This document shows, one piece after another, positions 1-9,157 of a stretch of DNA of 64,000 bases. The DNA is from Burkholderiales bacterium 67-32. GTDB taxonomy: Bacteria > Pseudomonadota > Gammaproteobacteria > Burkholderiales > Burkholderiaceae_B. The stretch lies in contig MKUP01000025.1 of the NCBI GenBank assembly GCA_001898625.1, positions 62,001-126,000 of the forward strand. Direction: 5' to 3'. Under the pieces are notes generated by a model. It was given only the letters and a program-made list of their open reading frames with translations. It did no database searches and had not been told where the DNA came from. Within the stretch, counting starts at the first letter, position 1, and every line of letters begins with the position of its first letter. The translations under genes were made by a program, and so were the position numbers.

Positions 1-1262
1 GGTCCCAGGCGCGGATGCGTCAGCGCTTCGAACTTGCTTCTTATGCCATCGGCCCTGCCGGGATTGCCCGCCCCGCCGGACGGATTGTCCACGTCCACGC
101 GCACCGGCCCCGTCTCGGTGTCCACCTCGACCCAACCGCAGAACTCCCGGGGATAACGCGCGTCCAGATCCGGGTCTCTGACGATTTCGATGCGGTTCGC
201 CAGATCGACGACCAGGGGATCGTCCAGGCGCCCGGGCGAGAACTGGTCCGGCAGCACCGCGCCGTCCAGCAGCGCGACGGCCAGCGCATAGCGGGCGCTC
301 ATCTGCGCATTCAAGGCGGTGCCGGGAACATAGCGGTATCCGCATTGAACATCCACGACCGACGCCATGCCGGCGCGGACACGACCCGCCTGCCGCCATC
401 GCTCCCGCAGCGCCAGCGCGGCATCGACATGGGGATGGACGCTGCCGCAGCAGCCGTAGGGCTTGAAGTTGGTCTCCCGCGCATGCCAGTGCGCTCCCAG
501 CGCCTGCGTCAACTGCTCCGGTTCCGGACGGTCGCTGAATGCGCGCAGCCAGCCGCCGTCCTCGGCTTCATACAGCGAAGCGGGGCCCGTCAGGCCAAGC
601 TCGGCCATCTCGGCGGACATGATGCCCGCATGGGCCGCCCGCCCCGGATGGAACCGCTTGCTATCGGTTCCGTCGACCGAGAACGCATACAACCCGCCCG
701 ACTGCGTGCCGGCCAGTCCCAGCGCCCAGGCCGTGCGCTCGGCGTCCAGGCCCAGGATCACGGACGCCGCCGCGGCCGCCCCCAGGGGGCCGCACACGGC
801 GGTCAGGTGCCAACCCCGCAGGCGGGCATGGGCCGGGACCAGCGCCAGCGAAGACCGGATGGCCACCTCGTAGCCGGCGGCAAGCGCGGCCTCCATGCGC
901 GGCATGCCGGTCCCCCGGGCTTCTCCCAGCGCGAACACGGTGGGCAGCATGACGGCGCCCAGGTGCAGCTTCGCGTTGTGGAAATCGTCGAGTTCATAGG
1001 CATGGGCCGCGGCGCCATTGACCAGCGCGGCATCGGCGGCACGCAGGCGCGTCCGCGCGCCCCAGACAGTAGCCCCGCCCGCGCCGGCGGCGCCCCCGGC
1101 GGCGGCCCAGTCCCGGATCGCGCGCGTCCAGGGCAGGTCCGTGCCGGCCAAGGCCGCGCCGAATGTGTCCAGCCCCAATAGCCGCAAGCTCGCGCGGACA
1201 TCCTCGGGCACCCTCGAAGGTTCCAGGCCGGCAACCCATGATGCAACGGTTCGAGTAATCAT
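1..1262 (-). CDS. MmgE/PrpD family protein (partial, cut by window edge)
   Basis: The reading frame is open from an ATG at 1262 to the left edge without a stop, so about 420 residues are visible and the C-terminus lies outside. The composition and the repeated Ala/Gly-rich helices with YELDDFHNAK and KRFHPGRAAHAG match the MmgE/PrpD superfamily. Its known members include 2-methylcitrate dehydratase, cis-aconitate decarboxylase and iminodisuccinate epimerase. It is the last visible gene of a minus-strand operon (Bug, FAD monooxygenase, Bug, this gene) and starts 25 nt after the preceding Bug gene. MmgE/PrpD genes commonly accompany Bug genes in Bordetella-like genomes. The substrate cannot be assigned; dehydration, decarboxylation or epimerisation of a small polycarboxylate is the family-level expectation. 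Confidence 0.85.
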   Translation of the reverse strand, partial: MITRTVASWVAGLEPSRVPEDVRASLRLLGLDTFGAALAGTDLPWTRAIRDWAAAGGAAGAGGATVWGARTRLRAADAALVNGAAAHAYELDDFHNAKLHLGAVMLPTVFALGEARGTGMPRMEAALAAGYEVAIRSSLALVPAHARLRGWHLTAVCGPLGAAAAASVILGLDAERTAWALGLAGTQSGGLYAFSVDGTDSKRFHPGRAAHAGIMSAEMAELGLTGPASLYEAEDGGWLRAFSDRPEPEQLTQALGAHWHARETNFKPYGCCGSVHPHVDAALALRERWRQAGRVRAGMASVVDVQCGYRYVPGTALNAQMSARYALAVALLDGAVLPDQFSPGRLDDPLVVDLANRIEIVRDPDLDARYPREFCGWVEVDTETGPVRVDVDNPSGGAGNPGRADGIRSKFEALTHPRLG

Positions 1263-1287
1263 GACGGTCTCCTGCAAGGCGTGCCGT

Positions 1288-2280
1288 TCAGAAGGAAATC
1301 CTGATGTTGGCTTCCTTCACCGCCTTGCCGATGGACACGATGTCCTGGCGGATCATGGCGCGAAATTCCTCGGGCGAGGATTGCGTGGGAACGAAGGACA
1401 GGTCGTTGAAGCGAGCCTTCAACCCGGCCGTCCCGACCGCCCGCGCCACTTCCCGGTTCAGCGTCGCGACCACGTCCGCGGGCATGCCGGCCGGTCCCCA
1501 GATCCCGTACCAGGACAGCACCTCGAAATCGGGAATGCCGCTTTCGGCCACCGTCGGCACGTCGGGCATCTGGGCCACCCGCTTCTTGCTCGTCACCGCG
1601 ATGGCGCGCAGGCGCCCGCCGGCGACGAAGGGATGCACACCCGGCATGGGCGATATCGCCGCCGAGACGTGCCCGCCCACCACGTCGGTCAATTGCGGGA
1701 CCGCACCCTTGTAGGCCACGATCTCCATGTCCAGCTTCAGCGCGCGATTGACCATTTCCTCGCTCAGATGGCTGGTGGTGCCCAGGCCCGAGGTCGCCCA
1801 GGTGTACTTTCCCGGCGACGTTTTAGCCAGTTGCGCAAGCTCGCCCAGCGTCTTGGCGGGCACGTCGTTGCCCACCGCCACGACGAGCGGGACATAGCCG
1901 ATCTGCGCCACCGGCGTGAAATCCTTCTCCGCGTCGTAGGTGGGTTTGGACACCACCAGCGGCATGTAGATCTGGCTGGAAGCATTGAACAGCAGCGTAT
2001 AGCCGTCCGCCTTGGCGCGCTGGACCGCCGCCGAACCGATGAGGCCCGAGGCGCCCGCGTGATTCTCGATCACGATGGGCTGGCCCAGTTGCTTCTGCAG
2101 TTGTTCGGCGACCAGCCTTCCCACGGTATCGATCGATCCGCCCGGGGTGTAGGGGATCACCATCTTGATCGGCCTGGAAGGCCAGGCCTGCGCCATGCAA
2201 GCCTGGCCGGCCAGCACGGCCGCGAGGCCTAACGCCGCGCTCAGCGCCATCCGGCGGCGGTTGTCGTGTCTCTTCGTCAT
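1288..2280 (-). CDS. Bug family periplasmic solute-binding protein (1 of 9)
   Basis: 330 residues. A basic start and hydrophobic stretch (about residues 10-28) ending near CMAQA form a Sec signal peptide. Then comes the Bug/TctC signature WPSRPIKMVIPYTPGG, where the first substrate-carboxylate loop lies. The C-terminal half carries the usual PDVPTVAESG and WYGIWGPAG motifs. Bug proteins bind small carboxylates and feed TTT-type transporters; no TctA/TctB partner is present in the window. A GGAG element sits about 9 nt before the ATG. It lies between an aromatic monooxygenase gene (84 nt upstream) and a PrpD-family gene (25 nt downstream), so the ligand is probably an acid metabolised by those enzymes. 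Confidence 0.93.
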   Translation of the reverse strand: MTKRHDNRRRMALSAALGLAAVLAGQACMAQAWPSRPIKMVIPYTPGGSIDTVGRLVAEQLQKQLGQPIVIENHAGASGLIGSAAVQRAKADGYTLLFNASSQIYMPLVVSKPTYDAEKDFTPVAQIGYVPLVVAVGNDVPAKTLGELAQLAKTSPGKYTWATSGLGTTSHLSEEMVNRALKLDMEIVAYKGAVPQLTDVVGGHVSAAISPMPGVHPFVAGGRLRAIAVTSKKRVAQMPDVPTVAESGIPDFEVLSWYGIWGPAGMPADVVATLNREVARAVGTAGLKARFNDLSFVPTQSSPEEFRAMIRQDIVSIGKAVKEANIRISF

Positions 2281-2364
2281 CGTTGCGTCTCCGTCAGTGT
2301 CTTCTGCTGGCGGACACTCTAATGAGCGCGGAAACAGCCGTCTAATACCGTATTCGACGAACAG

Positions 2365-4056
2365 TTATAGGAAACCGGCCTGCCCCGATCCCCTGCCTGT
2401 CGCTTGGGCCAGCGGCGATCTCGCATCGCCCCCCGCTCGGCCCCGCCAGGCGATGTGATGATCCGGCCGGATCAATACGCGCTCGGCGCCATAAAGCGCC
2501 TGTGCGGCCGCATCGTCAACCTCCAGCACTTCCAGGCCCATGCCGTACTCGTCCGCCACGCCGCGCCACGCCTCGCGTTCGGCGGCCGGAAGCACGCCGA
2601 AGGCAAGCAGCGTGAAGTCGCGCCCGAACAGATCGAACAGCACCTTGCCACGCACGACGGCATGCGGCGCGCGCGACCCGGGCAAGGCCAGGGGTACGTA
2701 GCGATTCGGATCGTCTTCCGGCGCGGGGCCGGCCTCGGCAGCGACGATGGGGCTGTCCAGGTAGCGCACGCCCAGTTGCAGGCCGGGGATATTGAATTCG
2801 CTCGCGACGTGCGCGGCCAGGCGGCGGCCGAGTTCGGCGCGAGCCTGGACGCCGGCCTCGCCGGCCGCTTCGATGTCGTTACCCGCGCGCAGGTTGCCGA
2901 TGCTGTCCGCCATGCGGCGCGCGAAGGCCGTATTGCGCAGTGCCATGGGCCGGCGCTCGCGCTCGTAGCTGTCCAGCAGCGCAGGCGGCGCCTCGCCGCG
3001 AATCACCGCGGCCAGCTTCCAGCCCAGGTTCACCACGTCGTCGATCGAGGTGTTGTAGCCCATCCCTCCGGTGGGCGTGAAAAGGTGGGCGGCATCGCCC
3101 GCCAGGAATACGCGGCCGGCGCCCATCCTGTCCGCCACCAGCGTATAGCCGGCCACCCATGGCAGGCGGTCGATCAGCTCGAAGTCGAATTCCCTTCCTA
3201 CCACGGCATGCGCGGTGGCGACCGCGTCGATGTCGGCGGGTGCCTGTCCCGGCGCCAGTTGGACGGCCAGCAGGAAAGTCTCGATGCCGTCGACGGCGAT
3301 CAGCAGGCCGCGCTGACGCGCGTTCACGGCCCAGTATTGCCAGGCGGGCTGCTTGCCGATCGCGTCGTAGAGCCGCCTGGACCGGAAGTAGATGGACAGC
3401 ATCTGGCCGCCGAAGAAATCGCGCTGCTCGTTGCCCTGCCCGGAATAGGCCACGCCCAGCGACTTGCGCACCAGGCTGCGGGGGCCGTCGCACCCGACGA
3501 GGTAGCGCGCCCGCAGCCGCCACGCCTGGCCGCCGCCTTCGGGCTCGACCACGGCAGTGGCACCCTGTTCGTCCTGTTCGACGGCGACCGCACGCTGACC
3601 CAGGCACAACCTCACGCTCGGATACGCGGCCGCGCGCCTGCGCAGCACCGGCTCGATCAGCATCTGCTGCACCCGGTGCGGCAGCTCGGGGGTGGGCCAC
3701 GCATCGCTGCCGTAGTCGCCGGTATCGCCCGATCCGGCCTCGCCACGCCGCGCCACCTCGCCGCGGCTCGGGATCCTGAAACGCGCCAGTTCGTGCTCCG
3801 CCAGTTGCGTGCAATAGACCACGTCCTGGGGGTAGTCCAGCGGCAGGCCCAGGGCCCGGATCTCGTCGGAAAAACCGCGCCGGCGATAGTGCTCCATGGT
3901 CCGGGCCGAGGTCGCGTTGGCCTTGGGAAAGGCCGGCGGATCGGCATCCTCTTCCAGGAGCACGCAGGGAATGTCCCGGCACCCGAGTTCGACGGCCAGC
4001 ATCAGGCCGGCCGGTCCGCCGCCGACGATGGCGATTTCTGTCTGCATGGTGTTCAC
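2365..4056 (-). CDS. FAD-dependent aromatic monooxygenase (PheA/TfdB-like)
   Basis: About 563 residues. The N-terminal dinucleotide fold IVGGGPAGLMLA begins about 10 residues in, a DG motif (YLVGCDGPRSLVRKSLG) follows, and the FAD-ribityl motif GRVFLAGDAAHLFTPTGG lies in the middle. The C-terminal part (RVLIRPDHHIAWRG) resembles the thioredoxin-like third domain of phenol hydroxylase-type flavoproteins. The expected reaction is NAD(P)H- and O2-dependent hydroxylation of a phenol or aromatic acid in the cytoplasm. I chose GTG at 4056 because GAAGGAAG sits 7 nt upstream; an ATG at 4047 is the alternative. It follows a Bug gene by 13 nt and so is almost certainly co-transcribed. The substrate is unknown. 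Confidence 0.88.
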   Translation of the reverse strand: MNTMQTEIAIVGGGPAGLMLAVELGCRDIPCVLLEEDADPPAFPKANATSARTMEHYRRRGFSDEIRALGLPLDYPQDVVYCTQLAEHELARFRIPSRGEVARRGEAGSGDTGDYGSDAWPTPELPHRVQQMLIEPVLRRRAAAYPSVRLCLGQRAVAVEQDEQGATAVVEPEGGGQAWRLRARYLVGCDGPRSLVRKSLGVAYSGQGNEQRDFFGGQMLSIYFRSRRLYDAIGKQPAWQYWAVNARQRGLLIAVDGIETFLLAVQLAPGQAPADIDAVATAHAVVGREFDFELIDRLPWVAGYTLVADRMGAGRVFLAGDAAHLFTPTGGMGYNTSIDDVVNLGWKLAAVIRGEAPPALLDSYERERRPMALRNTAFARRMADSIGNLRAGNDIEAAGEAGVQARAELGRRLAAHVASEFNIPGLQLGVRYLDSPIVAAEAGPAPEDDPNRYVPLALPGSRAPHAVVRGKVLFDLFGRDFTLLAFGVLPAAEREAWRGVADEYGMGLEVLEVDDAAAQALYGAERVLIRPDHHIAWRGRAGGDARSPLAQATGRGSGQAGFL

Positions 4057-4069
4057 GGTAAGGCTTCCT

Positions 4070-5053
4070 TCAGTCCGTCGTCGCCCCCGTGCGCCGCACC
4101 ATCTCGGCATAACGGGGCGTGTCCTTGCGCATCCACTCGGACACCGTCGCGCCGGGAACGGCGGCGGGAACGAATCCGAACGTGGCCATCTTGGTCTTGA
4201 CCTCGGGCACGTCCAGCGCCGCGCGCACCGCGCGCGAGACCGCCTCCACCCGCTCGGCCGGCGTGCCCGCCGGCGCCACCAGGGCCACCCAGGTGGACGC
4301 ATCCACGCCCCGGGGGCCGCCCGCCTCTTCCAGCGTGGGCACCTCGGGCAGCGCGGAAGAACGCTGGCCGTCGGCCACCGCCAGCACGCGCAGCTTGCCG
4401 GCCTGGATCAGGGCGCCGGCCGTGGCATACGAGCCCAGCGCCCAGGTCACGTCACCGTTGGCCACGGCCGCGTACAGCTGCGCGGTGTCCTTGAACGGCA
4501 CATGCAGCATCTGCGTGCCCGTGGCCGCCTCCACCTGCGCCGCGCCCAGGTGGCCGGGGCTGCCGACCGCCCACGAGCCGTACGTCACCTTGCCCGGCGA
4601 AGACTGCGCCGCGGCGATCAGTTCGCGCACCGACTTGATCGGACTGCCGCCCGAGACCACCACGAAGAACGAAGTCCGGTACAGCCCGCCGACGGGGACG
4701 TAATCCTTGACCGGGTCGTAGGGCAGCTTGCGGAACAGGCTGGGGTTGATGGCCATGTGCCCCACGTCGACGACGCCCAGGTCGTAGCCGGTGGCGGCCG
4801 CGCGGCGCACCGCTTCCATCGAGATGAAACCGTTGCCGCCGGGCCGGGGTTCCACCACTACGGGCTGGCCCCAGTCCTTGGTCAATTGCTCGCCCACCAT
4901 GCGGGCCACGGCGTCGGGTCCGCTGCCCGCCGGGAACGGGCTCAGCAGCCGCACCGGCCGGGAAGGAAAGGCGTCCGGCTGCGCCGCACCGGCGGCCATC
5001 GGCTGCAAGGCCATGGCGCAGAACAGGGCCGCCGCGAATCGGGATAGGGTCAT
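4070..5053 (-). CDS. Bug family periplasmic solute-binding protein (2 of 9)
   Basis: 327 residues. The N-terminus MTLSRFAAALFCAMALQPMA is a Sec signal peptide and is followed by the family motif FPSRPVRLLSPFPAGSG with a conserved Asp shortly after. LPEVPTLEEAGGPRGVDAST and the C-terminal helix are typical of the Bug/TctC fold. It is the first gene of the minus-strand operon that continues into the flavoprotein monooxygenase, a second Bug gene and a PrpD-family gene. Two Bug genes in one operon may bind the substrate and a product, or two related acids. It is transcribed divergently from the LysR gene at 5164, its likely regulator. Confidence 0.93.
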   Translation of the reverse strand: MTLSRFAAALFCAMALQPMAAGAAQPDAFPSRPVRLLSPFPAGSGPDAVARMVGEQLTKDWGQPVVVEPRPGGNGFISMEAVRRAAATGYDLGVVDVGHMAINPSLFRKLPYDPVKDYVPVGGLYRTSFFVVVSGGSPIKSVRELIAAAQSSPGKVTYGSWAVGSPGHLGAAQVEAATGTQMLHVPFKDTAQLYAAVANGDVTWALGSYATAGALIQAGKLRVLAVADGQRSSALPEVPTLEEAGGPRGVDASTWVALVAPAGTPAERVEAVSRAVRAALDVPEVKTKMATFGFVPAAVPGATVSEWMRKDTPRYAEMVRRTGATTD

Positions 5054-5101
5054 CGTTGGTCTCCGTGATGGGTAAGTACTTGTTGTGGGAGACGAGTCTA
5101 G

Positions 5102-5118
5102 GTAAGGTCACTGCTTAC
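5102..5118. promoter_or_regulatory. Candidate LysR-type operator
   Basis: In the 110-bp region between the divergent Bug operon and the LysR gene there is a perfect inverted repeat, GTAAG-N7-CTTAC. LysR proteins usually bind interrupted dyads of this size upstream of a divergent target. The arms are short (5 nt), so chance occurrence is possible. Confidence 0.35.
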
Positions 5119-5163
5119 AGAAAGATGGCAAAATCCTCCCATCGATACCTAGGCGTTATCGAC

Positions 5164-6057
5164 ATGAAACTGCACCACCTGCGAGACTTCGTCGCCATCG
5201 CCGATGCGCACAGCGTGCGCGGCGCCGCGCGGGCCCTAGGCCTGGCCCAGCCCGCCCTGACCCGCAGCCTGCGCGAACTGGAAGGCGAACTGGGCACGCC
5301 CCTGCTGGAGCGACATGCGCGCGGCGTGGTCCTGACGCCCATCGGCCACGCCTTTTACGGCCGCGCGCACGCCGCCATGGCCGAGCTCCAGCGCGGGCGC
5401 GAAGAGGTGGCGCAGTTGCTGGGCACCCCATCGGGCACCGTTACCGTGGGCCTGTCCAGCGCGGTCTGGCTGGTCATGGCGGCCCAGGCGCACCAGGGCT
5501 TCCGCAAGAAATATCCCGGCGTGCGCCTGCGCATGATGGAAGGTTTCTTCTCCATGCTGGAAGGCCGCCTGCAGGACGGCACCCTGGATTTCTTCATCGG
5601 CCCCCGGCCCGCGCGCCCCATCGGCGACGGCTACAAGGTCGACCTGCTGTTCCACAACGACCGGGTGGTCGTGGGCCGCAAGGGCCATCCCCGGCGCCAT
5701 GCCACCAGCCTGGCGGAACTGGTCGGCGAGGACTGGGTCCTGACCGGCGTGCGCGAACGGGTGGAAGCGGAGTTCGAGGATGCCTTCGCCAGCCAGGGCC
5801 TGCCCCCGCCCGTGCCCATGACCCAGGCAGAATCCATGGTGGGCGTGGCCGCGCTGCTCAGCTCGACCGACGCGCTGGCCATGCTGCCGCGGCAATGGTT
5901 GCAGGCCGCACTGTTCGAGGGCGTGATCGAAGCCATTCCCGTGCGCGAGCACATCGAGGGTCCGGACATCGTGCAGATCTCGCGCGCCGGCGTACCCTTG
6001 ACGCCGGCGGCGGCCTATCTGTCCACCTTGTTCGAGCGCGCCGCGGTCGGGATGTAA
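5164..6057 (+). CDS. LysR family transcriptional regulator
   Basis: 297 residues. The N-terminal winged helix-turn-helix spans about residues 1-60 (LRDFVAIADAHSVRGAARAL, then QPALTRSLRELEGELGTPLL). A LysR substrate-binding domain follows from about residue 90. The start at 5164 gives the normal LysR N-terminus MKLHHLRDF; in-frame upstream Met codons would add an atypical extension. It is divergent from the Bug/monooxygenase operon (5053 downward) and is the natural candidate to activate it in response to its aromatic substrate. The inverted repeat at 5102-5118 lies between them. Confidence 0.92.
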   Translation: MKLHHLRDFVAIADAHSVRGAARALGLAQPALTRSLRELEGELGTPLLERHARGVVLTPIGHAFYGRAHAAMAELQRGREEVAQLLGTPSGTVTVGLSSAVWLVMAAQAHQGFRKKYPGVRLRMMEGFFSMLEGRLQDGTLDFFIGPRPARPIGDGYKVDLLFHNDRVVVGRKGHPRRHATSLAELVGEDWVLTGVRERVEAEFEDAFASQGLPPPVPMTQAESMVGVAALLSSTDALAMLPRQWLQAALFEGVIEAIPVREHIEGPDIVQISRAGVPLTPAAAYLSTLFERAAVGM

Positions 6058-6066
6058 GCGCGAACC

Positions 6067-7098
6067 TCAACCCGCCAGCTCGCGCCAGATGTCCAGGCTC
6101 TGCTGCGCCGGCCGGTCCGAGAAACTGAACAGGACCGTATCGGCGTCGGCATGCAGCGTGTAGGGCATCCATGACGGGCAGACGAACACGTCGCGCTGGC
6201 CAAAGCGCAGTTCCCGTCCGTCTATGCGGCATGTCCCGCTGCCTTCCCGCACGGCATAGACCGTGGCGTCGGTCGAACGGTAGGCCGCGCCGTCGAAGCC
6301 CGCCGGCAGGTACTGCAGGAACGTGCCCATGGTCGGCATGGGCCAGCCACCGGTGACGGGATTGACGTATTGCAGCTTGTGGCCCCAGCACGGATGCGGC
6401 GCCTGCGACCGCGCGAAGGCCAGCAGGGCCTCGCGGCTGCGCGCGTACGGATACCAGCACAGTGGCGAGGTCCGGCTGGCCGGCTCGAAGCCGACCGGCT
6501 TCATCGCCACGCCGAAGGCCGCCAGGTTGTCCGCGCCATCGCCGCCCTGCCCCAAAGGCGCGGCGTCGCCCTTCTCCATGAACTGCGCGTCGAACAGTTC
6601 GACGATGGGCACGTCCAGCCCGTCCAGCCAGACCATGGGTTCGTCCGAAGGATTGCCGTGGTCATGGAAGGCCCACGACGGGGTGATGACGAAGTCCCCC
6701 TCCTCCATCGCGATGCGGCGTCCGTCCACCGCCGTATAGGCCCCCTTGCCCCGCAGGACGAAACGCATGGCCGATTGCGAGTGCCGATGCGGCGGCGCCA
6801 CTTCGCCGGGCAGGATGAGCTGCAGGCCCGCGTACAGGCTGTGCGTGATCCGGGACCGCCCGCGCAGCCCCGGGTTCTCCAGCACCAGGACCCGGCGCTC
6901 CGCCTCTTCGGCGCTGATCAGGCTGCCCGCGTCGCGCAGGTAGGGCCACATGGTTTCCCACGGCCAATGGCAAGGCTGGCAGGGCGTGGACGGCGTGGGC
7001 GTGATCAGGCCGTGCAGCACTTCCCACAACGGCGTGCAATGGCTGGCGTCGATCCGGCCGTAGAACGCCTCACGCCGCGCGCGCAGGTCGCCGGTCAT
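6067..7098 (-). CDS. Gentisate 1,2-dioxygenase (bicupin)
   Basis: 343 residues, the usual length for gentisate dioxygenases. The first cupin carries the iron ligands in PPHRHSQSAMRFVL (His104, His106) and WAFHDHGN (His145/147 region). The C-terminal cupin is degenerate, as is normal. The characteristic N-terminal WPWETMWPYL is present. The reaction is O2-dependent cleavage of gentisate to maleylpyruvate in the cytoplasm. The ATG at 7098 overlaps the stop of the upstream 3-hydroxybenzoate 6-hydroxylase gene (ATGA), showing translational coupling. That hydroxylase makes gentisate, so context and motifs agree. Salicylate 1,2-dioxygenase is a close relative and cannot be fully excluded, but the operon favours gentisate. 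Confidence 0.92.
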   Translation of the reverse strand: MTGDLRARREAFYGRIDASHCTPLWEVLHGLITPTPSTPCQPCHWPWETMWPYLRDAGSLISAEEAERRVLVLENPGLRGRSRITHSLYAGLQLILPGEVAPPHRHSQSAMRFVLRGKGAYTAVDGRRIAMEEGDFVITPSWAFHDHGNPSDEPMVWLDGLDVPIVELFDAQFMEKGDAAPLGQGGDGADNLAAFGVAMKPVGFEPASRTSPLCWYPYARSREALLAFARSQAPHPCWGHKLQYVNPVTGGWPMPTMGTFLQYLPAGFDGAAYRSTDATVYAVREGSGTCRIDGRELRFGQRDVFVCPSWMPYTLHADADTVLFSFSDRPAQQSLDIWRELAG

Positions 7099-8285
7099 CG
7101 CGGGATCTCCTTCGGGTCGTACATCCAGGCCATGCTTTCCATGGTCTGCTCGGCCGTCCTGGCGCCCAGGAACGCGTTGCGCAGGTCGCGCGTGGCGCCC
7201 GCTGCATGGTAGGCATGGCCGTAGAGCCGCGCCGTCAACTGCGTGCGGGCGGTGCGCAGGTAGCGCGCCTCCTGGTAGTCCAGGAACGCGGCGGCCATGT
7301 CGCCCCGGTGGGCCTGCACCCTGCCGGCCAGGCACACGGCATCCTCCATCGCCATGCACGCGCCCTGCGCCAGGTATTGCAGCATCGGATGCGCGGCATC
7401 GCCCAGCAGCGTGACCCGCCCCTTGCTCCAGTTGGCCACGGGTTCGCGGTCGCACAGCACCCACATGCGCCACGACTCGATCTTCTCGAGCATGCCCAGG
7501 ACGAGCGGATGCGCGCCCTGGAAGCGCAGGTGCAGTTCCTCCGGATCGCCGTAGGTGTCCCAGCCATCCTCGTAGCGATCGCTGTGGAAGACCGCGACGA
7601 GGTTGAACAGTTCGTTGCCGCGCAGGGGATAGTGGACCAGGTGATACTTGGGCCCCATCCAGACCACCATGGCGTTCAGCCGGTTGCTGTCGGGCACCTC
7701 GTCGGCGCGCAGCACCGCGCGATAGGCGATGTGGCCCGAGACGCGGGGCTTGCCGTCGCCCACGATGCCCGCGCGGATGGAGGACCAGAGTCCGTCGGCG
7801 CCGATCAGCGCCGTGCCGGTGAACGTTTGCCCTTGCGAGGTACGGACCACGACGCCGTCGGGCGTTTCCTCGTGGTCCTGGACCTTGGTGGCGGCATGCA
7901 GCGTGACGCGCCCGCTTTCGCGGCAGGCCTCGAGCAGGACCGCGTGCAGGTCCGCGCGGTGGATCAGCCCGTAGGGCCGGCCGAAACGCTGCGGGAACAG
8001 GCGGGCGACCGGCAGTTGCACCAGCCGCTCGCCGGACAGCGCGTCCATCGCGACGATGTCGTCGGGAAACGAAGCCAGCCGGTTCACCTTGTCGGTGATG
8101 CCCAACGCGTCGAAAGTATGGAAGGCGTTGGGGCCCAACTGGATGCCGGCGCCGATTTCCTTGAAGGTCTCGGCCTGCTCGAACACCGTCGTCGAACGCC
8201 CGGTGCGCGCCAGCGCCAGCGCCGCCGCCAGCCCGCCTATGCCGCCCCCCGCGACCAGGACCGGGGATGTATCGTCCGCGCTCAT
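7095..8285 (-). CDS. 3-hydroxybenzoate 6-hydroxylase (FAD monooxygenase)
   Basis: 396 residues. The Rossmann motif GGGIGG is at residues 13-18, the DG motif is in IGADGLWSSIR, and GDAAHPMLQYLAQGA is at about 295-309. The stretches HYPLRGNELFNLVAVF and LCDREPVANW match what I recall of the known 3-hydroxybenzoate 6-hydroxylases (Rhodococcus 3HB6H, MhbM, NagX). The enzyme adds OH para to the existing hydroxyl using NADH and O2, giving gentisate. It overlaps the FAH-family gene upstream and the gentisate dioxygenase gene downstream by 4 nt each, so the three are translated as a coupled unit. Salicylate 5-hydroxylation is the main alternative, but that is usually done by Rieske enzymes. Confidence 0.9.
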   Translation of the reverse strand: MSADDTSPVLVAGGGIGGLAAALALARTGRSTTVFEQAETFKEIGAGIQLGPNAFHTFDALGITDKVNRLASFPDDIVAMDALSGERLVQLPVARLFPQRFGRPYGLIHRADLHAVLLEACRESGRVTLHAATKVQDHEETPDGVVVRTSQGQTFTGTALIGADGLWSSIRAGIVGDGKPRVSGHIAYRAVLRADEVPDSNRLNAMVVWMGPKYHLVHYPLRGNELFNLVAVFHSDRYEDGWDTYGDPEELHLRFQGAHPLVLGMLEKIESWRMWVLCDREPVANWSKGRVTLLGDAAHPMLQYLAQGACMAMEDAVCLAGRVQAHRGDMAAAFLDYQEARYLRTARTQLTARLYGHAYHAAGATRDLRNAFLGARTAEQTMESMAWMYDPKEIPR

Positions 8286-9157
8286 GCCGGGTCTCCCACC
8301 TGCGCCTGGCGCACGGCCACCGTCATCCGGCCCACGCCCGCCACCTCGACGTCGATGACGTCGCCCGCCTCGACCGGCCCGACGCCTTCCGGCGTCCCCG
8401 TGAACAGCAGGTCGCCGGGATGCAGCGTATAGAACGACGAGGCCAGCTCGATCAGCTCGGGAATGCCCAGCACGAGGTCGCGGGTGTTGGCCCGCTGGCG
8501 CGGCTGGCCGTTCACGGTCAGCCAGAAATCCAGGTTGGCCGGATCCGGCACTTCATCGGGCGTCGCCATCCACGGCCCCAGGACCGAATAGGTATCGATG
8601 GACTTGCGCAGGCTGCGCTCCTCCGGCCCGCGGGTGGTCATGTCCAGCCCCACGCAATAGCCCGCGATGTACTCGTGCGCCCGCGCGGCGGGAATGTCGC
8701 GGCCGCGCCGGCCGATGACGACCACCACCTCGGCTTCGTGGTCGTTGCGGCGGTCCGGATGCTTCAGCGCGACGCCCGCGGCCGGGCCGACCAGGGAACT
8801 GTTGGCCTTCAGGAACAGGCCTACGCGCTGGATTTCCCCGACCTGGTTGCGGTGATGGATTTGCGCATCGCCCCGGGCCTCGTCCAGATGCTTCAGGTAG
8901 TTGACCGGCGCCGCGACGATCTTCCCGGGGCTGGCCACCGGGCTCAACAGGGACACGTCCTTGAGCGGCACGCTGGGCGCCCCGGGCAACAGGTCGCGGA
9001 TGCATCGCTTGACCGCATCCAGGTTGGCGATCAGCGGATCGAAGGGCGGCAGCGGATAAGTATGGGCGGGCAGGATGGCGAGAGCGGGCGTGACGTCGCG
9101 GACCCGGTCCCCTTCCACCAGCCCCAGCCGGTCGGCATCGAAGCGGCAAAGCAGCAT
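8282..9157 (-). CDS. Fumarylacetoacetate hydrolase family protein (fumaryl/maleylpyruvate hydrolase)
   Basis: 291 residues. An N-terminal cap region is followed by the FAH fold with conserved NYLKHLDEA, the acidic metal-binding motif DHEAEVVVVIG, and LFTGTPEGVGPVEAGDVIDVEV near the C-terminus. In the gentisate pathway this family cleaves fumarylpyruvate (or maleylpyruvate directly) into pyruvate and fumarate/malate. It is the first gene of the coupled operon; GGAG lies 6 nt before the ATG. No maleylpyruvate isomerase gene is seen beside it, so it may act on the unisomerised product or the isomerase may be encoded elsewhere. Confidence 0.88.
   Translation of the reverse strand: MLLCRFDADRLGLVEGDRVRDVTPALAILPAHTYPLPPFDPLIANLDAVKRCIRDLLPGAPSVPLKDVSLLSPVASPGKIVAAPVNYLKHLDEARGDAQIHHRNQVGEIQRVGLFLKANSSLVGPAAGVALKHPDRRNDHEAEVVVVIGRRGRDIPAARAHEYIAGYCVGLDMTTRGPEERSLRKSIDTYSVLGPWMATPDEVPDPANLDFWLTVNGQPRQRANTRDLVLGIPELIELASSFYTLHPGDLLFTGTPEGVGPVEAGDVIDVEVAGVGRMTVAVRQAQVGDPA

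Noticed and set aside
15-2232. Long plus-strand frames at the left edge
   Set aside because: They are antisense to the PrpD-family and Bug genes, whose minus-strand products show clear conserved motifs.
2404-4200. A 598-codon plus-strand frame
   Set aside because: Antisense to the FAD monooxygenase; no start context and Arg/Gly/His-rich composition.
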